54,410 nucleotides of DNA from Acetatifactor sp. (lineage in GTDB: Bacteria; Bacillota; Clostridia; Lachnospirales; Lachnospiraceae). The DNA is taken from NCBI GenBank assembly GCA_022511385.1, contig JAFLRN010000014.1, positions 1-54,410 on the forward strand, given 5' to 3'. A model generated the notes under the pieces. That model did not search any database. It was not told the DNA's origin and was given only the letters and a program-made list of their open reading frames with translations. Both the position numbers and the translations under genes were made by a program. This document shows positions 1-8,098 of the stretch, piece by piece. Numbering within the stretch: the first letter of the stretch is position 1; each line of letters opens with the position of its first letter.

Positions 1-61
1 CAGTCGGTAGAGCACTTGACTTTTAATCAAGGTGTCGGGGGTTCGAATCCCCCATATCTCA
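1..61 (+). tRNA. tRNA-Lys (anticodon TTT), 5' end cut by the window
   Basis: The last 61 bases of a tRNA are present. The anticodon stem-loop has a 7-base loop CTTTTAA (20-26), which gives anticodon TTT. It is followed by a short variable region, a GGGGG/CCCCC T-stem around TTCGAAT, and the 3' acceptor strand ATATCTC plus discriminator A at 61. The 5' acceptor strand and start of the D arm lie before the window. No CCA is encoded. Confidence 0.93.
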
Positions 62-96
62 TTCCATGCTGAATGCGGAAAATAATGTCTTTGTGC

Positions 97-124
97 CCCT
101 CGTGATTTCCATCACGAGGGTTTT
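97..124 (+). terminator. Rho-independent terminator after tRNA-Lys
   Basis: A perfect 9-bp stem (97-105 with 112-120, CCCTCGTGA/TCACGAGGG) with a 6-base loop is followed directly by TTTT. It ends the tRNA transcript upstream of the MATE gene. Confidence 0.8.
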
Positions 125-226
125 GTCTTGAAAAAGATGTTATATTTTATTTTTGGATGAGGAGTTCATCAAGCACAGATTGCCATACAATTTGCAAGAG
201 AAATTGATCAAGGGAGAAAAAGAACC

Positions 227-1645
227 ATGCAGAAAGAAAATAATATATCTCAGAATAAAGTAAGTCAGAATAGGGAACCTGCAAATACTGTACCCCAGGA
301 GAACAAGATGGGCTTCATGCCCGTAAACCGTCTCCTGCTTTCCATGTCGCTGCCCATGATGATCTCCATGCTGGTGCAGGCTCTTTACAATATTGTGGAC
401 AGTATCTTTGTGGCTCAGATTGATGAGTATGCCTTGAGAGCCGTATCTCTGGCATTTCCGGTGCAAAGCCTGATGATAGCGTTTGCTGCGGGAACAGCAG
501 TGGGTATCAATGCGTTCCTGTCCAAGACACTGGGGGAGAAAGAATTTAAAAAGGCCAGTACGATCGCAGTGAACGGTATCTTTTTGGAGCTGCTCAGCTA
601 TTTGGTGTTCGTGTTGATCGGCCTCTTCGTCAGCAGACCCTTTTACGCAAGTCAGAGTGAGGTTACACAGGTGAGAGAGTACGGTGTCACCTACCTGACG
701 ATCTGCTGTGTGCTCAGCATCGGAATCTTTATGCAGACGACTTTTGAGCGTCTGCTTCAGTCCACTGGAAAAACCTTTTATGCCATGATCACTCAGGGCG
801 TGGGCGCTATCACCAACCTGATCCTGGATCCCATACTGATCTTTGGACTTTTTGGGCTGCCCCGTATGGGCGTGGCAGGCGCGGCTATCGCTACCGTTTC
901 CGGCCAGATCGTGGCGGCAGCGCTGGCCATTTTCTTTAATCTGTCCCGAAACAAGGATATTACTCTTTTCTTCCGGGGATTTCGGCCGGATCTTAAGCTG
1001 ATCCTGCGGATCTATCAGGTTGGGATTCCCTCCATCATCATGCAGGCCATCGGCTCCGTTATGACCTATGGCATGAATCTGATCCTGGAAGCCTTCGGCA
1101 CGGCTCAAACAGTGTTTGGTGTGTATTTCAAGCTTCAGAGCTTTGTGTTCATGCCTGTGTTCGGTTTAAACAACGGCATGGTGCCCATTGTGGCTTACAA
1201 TTATGGTGCGGGCAACAGGGAACGCGTCTTGCAGACCATGAAGAGCAGTATCATGTTTGCTGTGGGAATCATGTTGGCAGGGCTGATCATCATGGAAATT
1301 TTCCCCGGTCAGCTGATCAGCTTTTTCAATCCAACCCCGGAGCTTCTGGAGCAGGGAATTCCCGCTCTGCGAACCATTTGCTTAAGCTTCTGTTTTGCAG
1401 GCTACTGTATTGAGGTGGGCAGCGTGTTCCAGGCTTTGGGAAACGGAGTTTACAGCATGTGCGTATCCATCGCGAGACAGCTGTGCGTGCTGCTGCCGGT
1501 AGCGTATCTGTTCTCCCTGACCGGCAATGTGAACATGATCTGGTGGGCCTTCCCCATTGCGGAGCTGGCAAGCGTAGGCATGAGCACCTTCTTTCTGTTC
1601 CGGATCAATAAAAAGGTCATTCGGCATATTGGGGAGGAGAGATAG
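227..1645 (+). CDS. MATE family multidrug/cation efflux transporter
   Basis: The 472-residue protein has about twelve hydrophobic segments and the two-bundle layout of MATE pumps, which export drugs or metabolites using Na+ or H+. The first bundle opens after a hydrophilic N-terminus of about 30 residues, with the family-typical MMISMLVQALYNIVDSIFVA. Other family features are LGNGVYS-type loops in the second half and the paired ALRAVSLAFP and MVPIVAYNYGAGN motifs. Length is normal for the family. The start at 227 has an AGGGAGA ribosome binding site. It sits alone between two tRNA genes, so the substrate cannot be inferred from context. Confidence 0.9.
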   Translation: MQKENNISQNKVSQNREPANTVPQENKMGFMPVNRLLLSMSLPMMISMLVQALYNIVDSIFVAQIDEYALRAVSLAFPVQSLMIAFAAGTAVGINAFLSKTLGEKEFKKASTIAVNGIFLELLSYLVFVLIGLFVSRPFYASQSEVTQVREYGVTYLTICCVLSIGIFMQTTFERLLQSTGKTFYAMITQGVGAITNLILDPILIFGLFGLPRMGVAGAAIATVSGQIVAAALAIFFNLSRNKDITLFFRGFRPDLKLILRIYQVGIPSIIMQAIGSVMTYGMNLILEAFGTAQTVFGVYFKLQSFVFMPVFGLNNGMVPIVAYNYGAGNRERVLQTMKSSIMFAVGIMLAGLIIMEIFPGQLISFFNPTPELLEQGIPALRTICLSFCFAGYCIEVGSVFQALGNGVYSMCVSIARQLCVLLPVAYLFSLTGNVNMIWWAFPIAELASVGMSTFFLFRINKKVIRHIGEER

Positions 1646-1672
1646 GATCGTGTGTCGGATGATGTGATGTAC

Positions 1673-1700
1673 TTGACAAAAACGGTAGTGGAGATATATA
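1673..1700 (+). promoter_or_regulatory. Likely promoter of tRNA-Leu
   Basis: TTGACA (1673-1678), a 16-bp spacer and TATATA (1695-1700) lie about 48 bp before the tRNA. This is a good sigma-A match read directly from the sequence. Confidence 0.5.
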
Positions 1701-1747
1701 CTCATATTCGAGACTGGAGCAATAAATGCTCCAAAGCGGTGTAATAT

Positions 1748-1829
<82 letters not shown>

Positions 1830-1840
1830 TTAACTTTTTC

Positions 1841-1869
1841 TTGACATTTTATGTAAAAAATGATAATTT
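1841..1869 (+). promoter_or_regulatory. Likely promoter of the Mn riboswitch leader
   Basis: TTGACA (1841-1846) is followed by an AT-rich -10 region (GATAAT at 1862-1867, or TAATTT 17 bp from the -35). This places the transcript start just before the aptamer. Confidence 0.5.
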
Positions 1870-1879
1870 TTTTATAGTT

Positions 1880-1967
1880 AAAAGGGAGTAGTTGCAACGT
1901 GCAATCAACATACCCCGGCAGGAAGCCGTGGTTGTACGCTTTCGGTTGAAGAAAGAACAAGACTTTT
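1880..1967 (+). ncRNA. yybP-ykoY (Mn2+) riboswitch aptamer
   Basis: The conserved 5' element AAAGGGAGTAG (1881-1891) and the 3' element ACAAGACTTTT (about 1957-1967) are the two signature loops of the yybP-ykoY family. AAAAG (1880-1884) pairs with CTTTT (1963-1967) to close P1. The middle holds GC-rich paired arms around CCCCGGCAGGAAGCC. The family senses Mn2+ and normally turns on manganese or cation exporters. Here the next gene is a CaCA antiporter. Confidence 0.85.
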
Positions 1968-1999
1968 AGCACTTTTGGTGCCAGGTCTTGTTATTTTTT
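1956..1999 (+). terminator. Riboswitch-controlled intrinsic terminator
   Basis: AACAAGAC (1956-1963) pairs with GTCTTGTT (1985-1992), with a GCAC/GTGC inner stem, and is followed by ATTTTTTT. Its 5' arm overlaps the 3' P1 strand of the aptamer. Ligand-stabilised P1 should therefore block this terminator, making it an ON switch for the antiporter gene. Confidence 0.8.
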
Positions 2000-2050
2000 T
2001 GGAAATACTGTTATTAAGAAGGCCGTGAGGGCGGCGAAACGGAGGAGAAC

Positions 2051-2998
2051 ATGCAGATTGTGATTCAACTTTTACTGTTGGTGGCAGGCTTTTGCCTGCT
2101 GATGAAGGGAGCCGATTGGTTCGTGGAGGGAGCGTCGGGTATCGCGGACAGGTTCGGTATCCCGCAGCTGGTCATTGGCCTGACGATCGTGGCCATCGGT
2201 ACATCCCTGCCGGAAGCGGCGGTCAGTATCGCAGCGGCCCTGGAGGGCAGCGCGGATATCACTATTGGTAACGTAGTGGGCAGCAATATCATGAATGTTC
2301 TGGTCATATTGGGCTTGACTTCAGTAATCTGTGCCATTCCGGTCCAGAAATCCACTGTAAAGTACGAAATTCCCTTTGTGATCATTGTGACGGTAATTCT
2401 GGGATTGCTGGGATTGTTTGACAATACAGTGAGTCGGCTGGATGGCATTCTGCTCTGGGTACTGATGGCAGTCTATATGGGATACCTGCTCAAGATGGCA
2501 AAAAAGGGCACAGCTTCAAAGGAAGAGAAGAAAGAAAAAAAGATGCCCGTTTGGAAGATGCTGTTGATGGTGGCCGTAGGTGCGGTGATGATCGTGGGTG
2601 GAAGTAAGGTGACGGTGGATGCCGCAACAAAGCTGGCAACGTTCTTTGGCATGAGCGAGCGCTTTATCGGCCTGACCATCGTAGCGCTGGGAACCTCTCT
2701 GCCGGAGCTGGTGACCAGCGCTACCGCAGCGGTAAAAGGCAAATCTGATATTGCCATGGGCAACATCATAGGAAGTAATATTTTCAATATCTTATTTGTG
2801 GTGGGTACCACTGCAGTAATCACGCCTGTGAAGTATCAGGCAACCTTCCTTGTGGACAGCTTGATCGCAGTAGGTGCGGCAGTATTGCTGTTTCTGTGTG
2901 TGATCAGAAAGAAAAAGCTGACCCGGACCGGCGGTATTATCATGCTTCTGGGCTATGCTGCATACTTTGTGTACCTCATACAGTTCAGCCAGCCGTGA
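2051..2998 (+). CDS. CaCA family cation antiporter (YrbG-like), probable Mn2+/Ca2+ exporter
   Basis: This 315-residue membrane protein carries both inverted alpha-repeats of the Ca2+/cation antiporter superfamily. The first has GTSLPEAAVS followed by GNVVGSNIMN. The second has GTSLPELVTS followed by GNIIGSNIFN. A charged cytosolic loop (KKEEKKEKK, near residue 157) separates the halves. These proteins exchange Ca2+ or related divalent cations for Na+ or H+ in the inner membrane. The Mn2+ riboswitch in its leader suggests, by inference, that manganese is a physiological substrate. The ribosome binding site is GGAGGAG, and the gene is probably monocistronic because the next gene is on the other strand. 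Confidence 0.9.
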   Translation: MQIVIQLLLLVAGFCLLMKGADWFVEGASGIADRFGIPQLVIGLTIVAIGTSLPEAAVSIAAALEGSADITIGNVVGSNIMNVLVILGLTSVICAIPVQKSTVKYEIPFVIIVTVILGLLGLFDNTVSRLDGILLWVLMAVYMGYLLKMAKKGTASKEEKKEKKMPVWKMLLMVAVGAVMIVGGSKVTVDAATKLATFFGMSERFIGLTIVALGTSLPELVTSATAAVKGKSDIAMGNIIGSNIFNILFVVGTTAVITPVKYQATFLVDSLIAVGAAVLLFLCVIRKKKLTRTGGIIMLLGYAAYFVYLIQFSQP

Positions 2999-3046
2999 TG
3001 CGCGGCTTTGCGAATGGGCGCGTGCTGAACGACGCCAGCCGTGACT

Positions 3047-3535
3047 TTATATTTCCAAAGCCATGTAAGAATTATGATATTCCTTCCTGTAAGTCACATC
3101 CTCATCAAACCAGTCAGGAGGCACAAAGGCTTCCGCAGCTTCCCGGCTGCCAAACTCTACCTCTGCCATGACAAGAGGGGCGAAGGGGGGATCAAACACA
3201 TCCAGCTCGATGGTCAGACTGTAATCCGCAGGGGGCTTTCTGCTCCCTTCCTGGACGGCAGGATGCAGCAGGGGGATCAGATACCGCCGCTTGGAAATGA
3301 TCTTTCCGTCAATCTTCTCCCGCAGGTGATAATAGGCCTCCTGGCTTAGGGGCAGATTGAACTCCTCCCGCGCCATCATGCCGCTTCCCTTGTAAGTCAG
3401 GTAATACTCGTCATCCTCCTTGCGGACCCGTACCACCGGGGCAGCGTTCAGATAGCCCTGCTCGATGTGGTGGAAGGGATAGCTCTCCAGATTTTCAGGG
3501 AGCTGCTTGATCGTAAATTTCCGTTCTATTTCCAT
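3047..3535 (-). CDS. CYTH domain protein (triphosphate tunnel metalloenzyme family)
   Basis: The start is placed at the ATG of MEIERKFTI because EIERKF is the defining N-terminal motif of the CYTH superfamily. An in-frame ATG at 3568 would add 11 residues. The 162-residue protein shows the alternating charged beta strands of the tunnel: VRVRKEDDEYYLTYKG, REEFNLPLS, SKRRYLIPL, YSLTIELDVF and LVMAEVEFGS. CYTH enzymes bind triphosphorylated substrates with divalent metal, and bacterial members often hydrolyse inorganic tripolyphosphate. The exact substrate here is not known. The gene converges with the antiporter and no clear terminator lies between them. Confidence 0.85.
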   Translation of the reverse strand: MEIERKFTIKQLPENLESYPFHHIEQGYLNAAPVVRVRKEDDEYYLTYKGSGMMAREEFNLPLSQEAYYHLREKIDGKIISKRRYLIPLLHPAVQEGSRKPPADYSLTIELDVFDPPFAPLVMAEVEFGSREAAEAFVPPDWFDEDVTYRKEYHNSYMALEI

Positions 3536-3599
3536 GTATTCCGTATATCCTCTTTTCTGCCGTGGCAACTTCTGTTGATTCCCGCGTGCAATGAGCCAA

Positions 3600-3750
3600 G
3601 TAGCCGTGCTTGCACGGATATTTGGCGAATGCCGCGAGGGGTGCTAAGCGCCAGTGGCGCTTGCTCAGCACCGACCGAAGTGGAACGTAGACCACATACC
3701 CCGCTGCTCTGTAGCGTAGCAAGCTTGATGCCCGTTGCTTGCAGCGGGGT
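3600..3750. repeat. Intergenic block of GC-rich palindromes
   Basis: About 390 bp between the CYTH and DJ-1 genes holds no gene but several inverted repeats: CCGTGC-TT-GCACGG (3604-3617), an AAGCGCC/GGCGCTT hairpin (about 3646-3662), and CCCCGCTGC (3699-3707) pairing with GCAGCGGGG (3741-3749). The CCGTGCTTGCACG core recurs at 16650-16662. A related GCGCGGCTTTGCGAATGG string is shared by 3000-3017 and 16743-16760. These look like dispersed REP-like elements. Confidence 0.6.
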
Positions 3751-3957
3751 TGTTGACTCCGTTGAAGCGCTGTTATGCTGTAATTAAGATGATTATATCA
3801 CTATTTCACGCACTGCGTAAATAAATTTGTAACAAGAATTGCATTATTTTCCATGAATGTGTATACTTATGTTGATTCATGTTATTTAAGGTTTTTGGAA
3901 GGTGCAGGCTGGGAACAGAAAAGACGATTGTGTTTTCGGCAGGATAGGAGGAGTAAA

Positions 3958-4509
3958 ATGAGCAGGATTGCAGTTTTCTTTGCGGAGGGCTATGAGGAAA
4001 TCGAGGCGCTGGCTGTAGTGGATGTCTGCCGCAGGTGCGGGATCACGGTGGATATGGTGTCGGCGTATGGGGAGAAGAGTGTAAGGGGCTCCCATGATAT
4101 TCTGGTGGAGATGGACAAGGACTTTGAGCAGGCGGACTTTTCGGAGTATGATATGCTTGTGCTGCCGGGCGGCAAGCAGGGCACGGAAAAACTGGAAGCA
4201 CATCAGGGGCTAATGGAGAAGATAGACGCCTTTTACAGGGATGGGAAGTACATCGCGGCCATCTGCGCTGCACCCAGCATCTTCGGGCATAAGGGGATAT
4301 TAAAAGGCAGGAATGCCTGCAGCTATCCCACCTTCGAGAGCCATCTGGAGGGCGCCCAGGTAACGGCAGGGCCGGTGGAGATTTCAGACCATGTGATCAC
4401 CTCCCGGGGCATGGGGACAGCCATTGATTTTGGCTTGGCCATTGCAGGTGTGCTGTGCGGGGAAGAGAAGGCGCGGGAGATGGCAAAGACCATTGTGTAT
4501 CGCGTCTGA
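3958..4509 (+). CDS. DJ-1/PfpI family protein
   Basis: The start at 3958 is chosen because AGGAGGAGTAAA lies directly before it and MSRIAVFFAEGYEEIEA is the usual N-terminus. The 183-residue product has the class I glutamine amidotransferase-like fold of the DJ-1/ThiJ/PfpI family. The key glutamate is in FAEGYEEIE (about E15). The nucleophile elbow AAICAAPSIFG has the reactive cysteine at about C102, and the LVLPGGKQGTEKL strand precedes it. Members act as chaperones, deglycases or small-molecule hydrolases; the role here is open. It is followed by the GDP-fucose genes, with a 135-bp gap. Confidence 0.88.
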   Translation: MSRIAVFFAEGYEEIEALAVVDVCRRCGITVDMVSAYGEKSVRGSHDILVEMDKDFEQADFSEYDMLVLPGGKQGTEKLEAHQGLMEKIDAFYRDGKYIAAICAAPSIFGHKGILKGRNACSYPTFESHLEGAQVTAGPVEISDHVITSRGMGTAIDFGLAIAGVLCGEEKAREMAKTIVYRV

Positions 4510-4644
4510 CCGAATGCATGGATTATGCGGCGAAAAAAGAGCAATATCATAGATCCCGTACTGCCAAATGCGGCCAGCGGATATACCGGGAACTATACGA
4601 TGAGAAAGATACAGAAACGGGTTGAAATGAGGAGAGATAGCAGG

Positions 4645-5688
4645 ATGAAAAAAGCATTGATTACAGGAATTACAGGACAGGATGGCTCCTATCTGGCGGA
4701 GTTCCTTCTTGAGAAGGGTTATGAGGTGCACGGTATGGTGCGCCGGGCTTCCATCAGCAATACGGGGCGAATCGATCATCTGATCCGCGACAACAGAATA
4801 CAGCTTCATGGCGGAGATATGGCAGACTCCTCCAGTATTGTCAGGATCATCGGTCTGGTGCGACCGGATGAAATATACAACCTGGCAGCTCAGAGCCATG
4901 TCCAGGTAAGCTTTGAGGCGCCGGAGTATGCAGGTGATGTGGATGCACTGGGGGTGCTGCGTGTCCTTGAGGCAGTGAGGATGCTGGGGTTGGAAAAGTC
5001 CTGCCGCATTTATCAGGCTTCCACCTCAGAGCTGTACGGAAGAGTTACGGAGGTTCCGCAGAGTGAGACCACGCCCTTTCACCCGTACAGTCCCTATGCG
5101 GTGGCAAAGCAATATGGCTACTGGATTGTAAAAGAATATCGGGAAGCCTATGGAATGTTTGCGGTAAACGGCATTTTGTTTAACCATGAGTCTGAGCGCA
5201 GAGGAGAGACTTTTGTCACCAGAAAGATCACGCTGGCGGCAGGGAGGATCGTCTGCGGGCTTCAGGAGAAGCTGTATCTTGGCAATCTGGATTCCCTTAG
5301 AGACTGGGGTTATGCAAAAGATTACGTGGAGTGCATGTGGCTGATGCTCCAGACGGACAAGCCGGAGGATTTCGTTATTGCAACAGGTGTACAGCACACA
5401 GTGCGGGAATTCACGGAGCTGGCCTTTCATTATGTGGGGATTGAGCTGGAATGGCAGGGCGAGGGCCTGGAAGAGAAGGGAATAGACAAGGCCACAGGCA
5501 GGGTGCTGGTGGAGGTGAGTAAGGATTTCTACCGGCCCACCGATGTGGTGAACCTGTGGGGCAATCCCACGAAAGCAAAGACACTATTGGGCTGGAATCC
5601 CCAGAAGACCAGCTATGAGGAGCTATGCCGTATCATGGCAGAGCATGATCTGGCGCTGGCAAAGGCCGAGGCGGCGAGCAAGGCTTAA
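4645..5688 (+). CDS. gmd: GDP-mannose 4,6-dehydratase
   Basis: This enzyme converts GDP-D-mannose to GDP-4-keto-6-deoxy-D-mannose, the first committed step of GDP-L-fucose synthesis in the cytosol. The 347 residues begin with the Rossmann motif [19 protein letters not shown]. They then show the family-specific VRRAS, the STSELYG strand with catalytic Ser/Thr and Glu, and the [14 protein letters not shown] segment holding the YxxxK pair. [16 protein letters not shown] is near-diagnostic for Gmd. The start at 4645 (MKKALITG) follows GGAGAGATAG, and upstream in-frame ATGs lack such a site. It is the first gene of gmd-fcl-manC. Confidence 0.95.
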   Translation: MKKALITGITGQDGSYLAEFLLEKGYEVHGMVRRASISNTGRIDHLIRDNRIQLHGGDMADSSSIVRIIGLVRPDEIYNLAAQSHVQVSFEAPEYAGDVDALGVLRVLEAVRMLGLEKSCRIYQASTSELYGRVTEVPQSETTPFHPYSPYAVAKQYGYWIVKEYREAYGMFAVNGILFNHESERRGETFVTRKITLAAGRIVCGLQEKLYLGNLDSLRDWGYAKDYVECMWLMLQTDKPEDFVIATGVQHTVREFTELAFHYVGIELEWQGEGLEEKGIDKATGRVLVEVSKDFYRPTDVVNLWGNPTKAKTLLGWNPQKTSYEELCRIMAEHDLALAKAEAASKA

Positions 5689-5755
5689 GGATGTACGGTC
5701 TGGACTGGATGGACCTGCGGAAGATTCTGAGGTTGAGAGCGAGGGTGTAAATATC

Positions 5756-6700
5756 ATGATGGAAAAAAGCGCGAAAATATATGTGGCAGGGCACAGGGGT
5801 ATGGTGGGGAGCGCGATCTGCCGTGCTTTGGAGAAGAATGGATATACCAATATCGTTACCAGGACCCACGCTGAGCTGAACCTGTGCAGGCAGGCGGAGG
5901 TGGAAGACTTTTTTCAGCAGGAAAAGCCGGACTATGTGTTCCTGGCTGCAGCCAAGGTGGGCGGCATCATGGCAAACAGTGAGGCACTGGCGGATTTTAT
6001 GTACGAGAACATGACCCTGGAGATGAACGTGATCCACGCCGCATGGCAGAATGGATGTAAGAAGCTTCTGTTTCTGGGCAGCAGCTGTATCTATCCCAGA
6101 ATGGCGCCTCAGCCCATGAAGGAAAGCTGCCTGCTGACAGGGGAATTGGAGAAGACCAACGAGGCTTACGCTCTGGCGAAGATATCGGGACTTAAGTATT
6201 GCGAGTATCTGAACCGCCAGTACGGAACGGATTATATCAGCGTCATGCCCACTAACCTTTACGGACCCAACGATAACTATCATCCCACTCACAGCCATGT
6301 GCTGCCTGCGTTGATCAGGCGGTTCCATGAGGCGAAGGAGACCGGGGCGAAGGAAGTGGTCTGCTGGGGAACGGGTACACCCCTGCGGGAGTTTCTGTAT
6401 GTGGATGATCTGGCTGATGCCTGTGTATTCCTGATGAATACCTACAGCGGGAACGAGACGGTGAACCTGGGAACGGGCAAGGAGCTCACCATTAAGGAAC
6501 TGACGGAGATGGTGGCGAAGGTTGTCGGCTTTACGGGAGAGATCAGGTGGGACCCTTCCAAGCCGGACGGAACCCCCAGGAAGCTTTTGGATGTGGGTAA
6601 GCTGGAGAGTCTGGGGTATCACTATACCACGGAGCTGGAGGACGGAATCCGGCTGGCTTATAAGGATTTCCTGGACAATCCCATGCGGGCGGAAAGATAG
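5756..6700 (+). CDS. fcl: GDP-L-fucose synthase
   Basis: This NADPH-dependent epimerase-reductase turns GDP-4-keto-6-deoxymannose into GDP-L-fucose. The 314-residue protein has GHRGMVGSA as its nucleotide-binding loop. It also has [17 protein letters not shown] with the active-site Ser/Cys region, [10 protein letters not shown] with YxxxK, and [28 protein letters not shown], a stretch characteristic of this enzyme. The start at 5756 is within 70 bp of the gmd stop; ATG 5759 is an equal alternative. A weak GAGGGTG site lies upstream. It is co-directional with gmd and manC. Confidence 0.95.
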   Translation: MMEKSAKIYVAGHRGMVGSAICRALEKNGYTNIVTRTHAELNLCRQAEVEDFFQQEKPDYVFLAAAKVGGIMANSEALADFMYENMTLEMNVIHAAWQNGCKKLLFLGSSCIYPRMAPQPMKESCLLTGELEKTNEAYALAKISGLKYCEYLNRQYGTDYISVMPTNLYGPNDNYHPTHSHVLPALIRRFHEAKETGAKEVVCWGTGTPLREFLYVDDLADACVFLMNTYSGNETVNLGTGKELTIKELTEMVAKVVGFTGEIRWDPSKPDGTPRKLLDVGKLESLGYHYTTELEDGIRLAYKDFLDNPMRAER

Positions 6701-6709
6701 GATAAAGTG

Positions 6710-8023
6710 ATGCAGATTGTTTTATTATCCGGAGGAAGCGGAAAGAGGCTGTGGCCTCTGTCAAATGATGTGCGTTCCAAGCAGTTTATTAGGATGCTGA
6801 AAGGTACGAACGGTGAACCGGAGTCCATGGTCATGCGTGTATACAGGCAGATCATGGAGACTGTGCCGGGGGCGGCAGTGACCATTGCAACGGGAAAGAA
6901 GCAGGTCAGCGCCATCAAAAACCAGCTGGGGGATACCGTGAATATCTGTGTGGAACCTGGCCGGCGGGATACTTTCCCGGCAATCAGTCTGGCTGCAGCT
7001 TATTTAAAGGATGTACTGGGTGTGGACGCGGAGGAGCCGGTGGTGATCTGTCCGGTGGATCCCTATGTGGAGCAGCAGTATTTTCATGCGGTGAAACGTT
7101 TGGGGGAGCTGGCGGCGGAGGAGACAGCTGATCTGCTTCTTATGGGCATGGAGCCCACTTATCCCAGTGAAAAGTACGGCTATATTATTCCCGAGGACAG
7201 TGAAGCTGTCAGCGGTGTGCGGGCTTTTCAGGAAAAGCCCGATCTGGAGACAGCAAAACGATATTTGAGTCAGGGGGCATTGTGGAATGGCGGTGTCTTT
7301 GCCTGTAAGCTGGGTTATCTGCTGAAGAAGGCACATGACCAAATAGACTTTACCGGCTATCAGGACCTGTATGACAATTATTCCTCGGTGAAAAGCATCA
7401 GTTTTGACTATGCGGTAGTTGAAAAGGAAAAGAGCGTCCGGGTGTTTCGATACAGTGGGGAATGGAAGGATCTTGGGACCTGGAACACTTTTGCGGAAGC
7501 CATGGATGGAGAGACGCTGGGAAAGGTCACTCTGAACGAGACCTGCGAGAATACTAACGTGGTCAACGAGCTGAATATCCCCATTCTGTGTATGGGTTGC
7601 AAGAACATGGTGATCGCCGCCAGCGGCGATGGCATCCTGATCTCGGATAAGGGACAGAGCAGCTATATTAAGCCCTTTGTGGACCGAATGGAGCAGCAGG
7701 TCATGTACGCGGAGAAGTCCTGGGGCAGTTTTACGGTACTGGATGTTCAGGAGGAAAGCCTTGTGATCCGGATTGTGCTGCTGCCTGGCCACGGGCTCCA
7801 CTATCACAGTCATGAGCACCGGGACGAGGTGTGGACGGTGATGAGCGGAGAAGGACGTGTCATTCTAGATGAGGTGGAGCGAAGGGTAAAAGCCGGAGAT
7901 GTGATTTCTATGCCAGCGGGCTGCAGGCATACCGTGTTTGCGGACACGGAGCTGAAGATCAACGAAGTGCAGCTGGGCAGGGATATTACGGTTGAAGACA
8001 AAATCAAACATGAGCTTACTTAA
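6710..8023 (+). CDS. manC: Mannose-1-phosphate guanylyltransferase with C-terminal cupin (ManC type)
   Basis: This enzyme makes GDP-mannose from mannose-1-phosphate and GTP, supplying the substrate of gmd two genes upstream. The N-terminal nucleotidyltransferase begins with LLSGGSGKRLWPLSND (signature GGSGxRLWPLS) and later has FQEKPD and LWNGGVF. The C-terminal third is a mannose-6-phosphate isomerase-like cupin, with HYHSHEHRDEVWTVMSGEG and the metal-binding His residues. Length (437 aa) is slightly short of typical ManC/AlgA but both domains are there. ATG 6710 starts 9 bp after the fcl stop, so the two genes are probably translationally linked. A GTG one codon earlier is possible. Confidence 0.92.
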   Translation: MQIVLLSGGSGKRLWPLSNDVRSKQFIRMLKGTNGEPESMVMRVYRQIMETVPGAAVTIATGKKQVSAIKNQLGDTVNICVEPGRRDTFPAISLAAAYLKDVLGVDAEEPVVICPVDPYVEQQYFHAVKRLGELAAEETADLLLMGMEPTYPSEKYGYIIPEDSEAVSGVRAFQEKPDLETAKRYLSQGALWNGGVFACKLGYLLKKAHDQIDFTGYQDLYDNYSSVKSISFDYAVVEKEKSVRVFRYSGEWKDLGTWNTFAEAMDGETLGKVTLNETCENTNVVNELNIPILCMGCKNMVIAASGDGILISDKGQSSYIKPFVDRMEQQVMYAEKSWGSFTVLDVQEESLVIRIVLLPGHGLHYHSHEHRDEVWTVMSGEGRVILDEVERRVKAGDVISMPAGCRHTVFADTELKINEVQLGRDITVEDKIKHELT

Positions 8024-8098
8024 GCGTAATGGAGGATTGGACGAAAAACCTTTGACTGAGATGGTCAAAACTGGATTTATGCAGGAGAATAGATAGGT

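Noticed and set aside
5633..6622. Minus-strand frame of 329 codons opposite fcl
   Set aside because: It is antisense to a clear GDP-fucose synthase gene and has no family motif.
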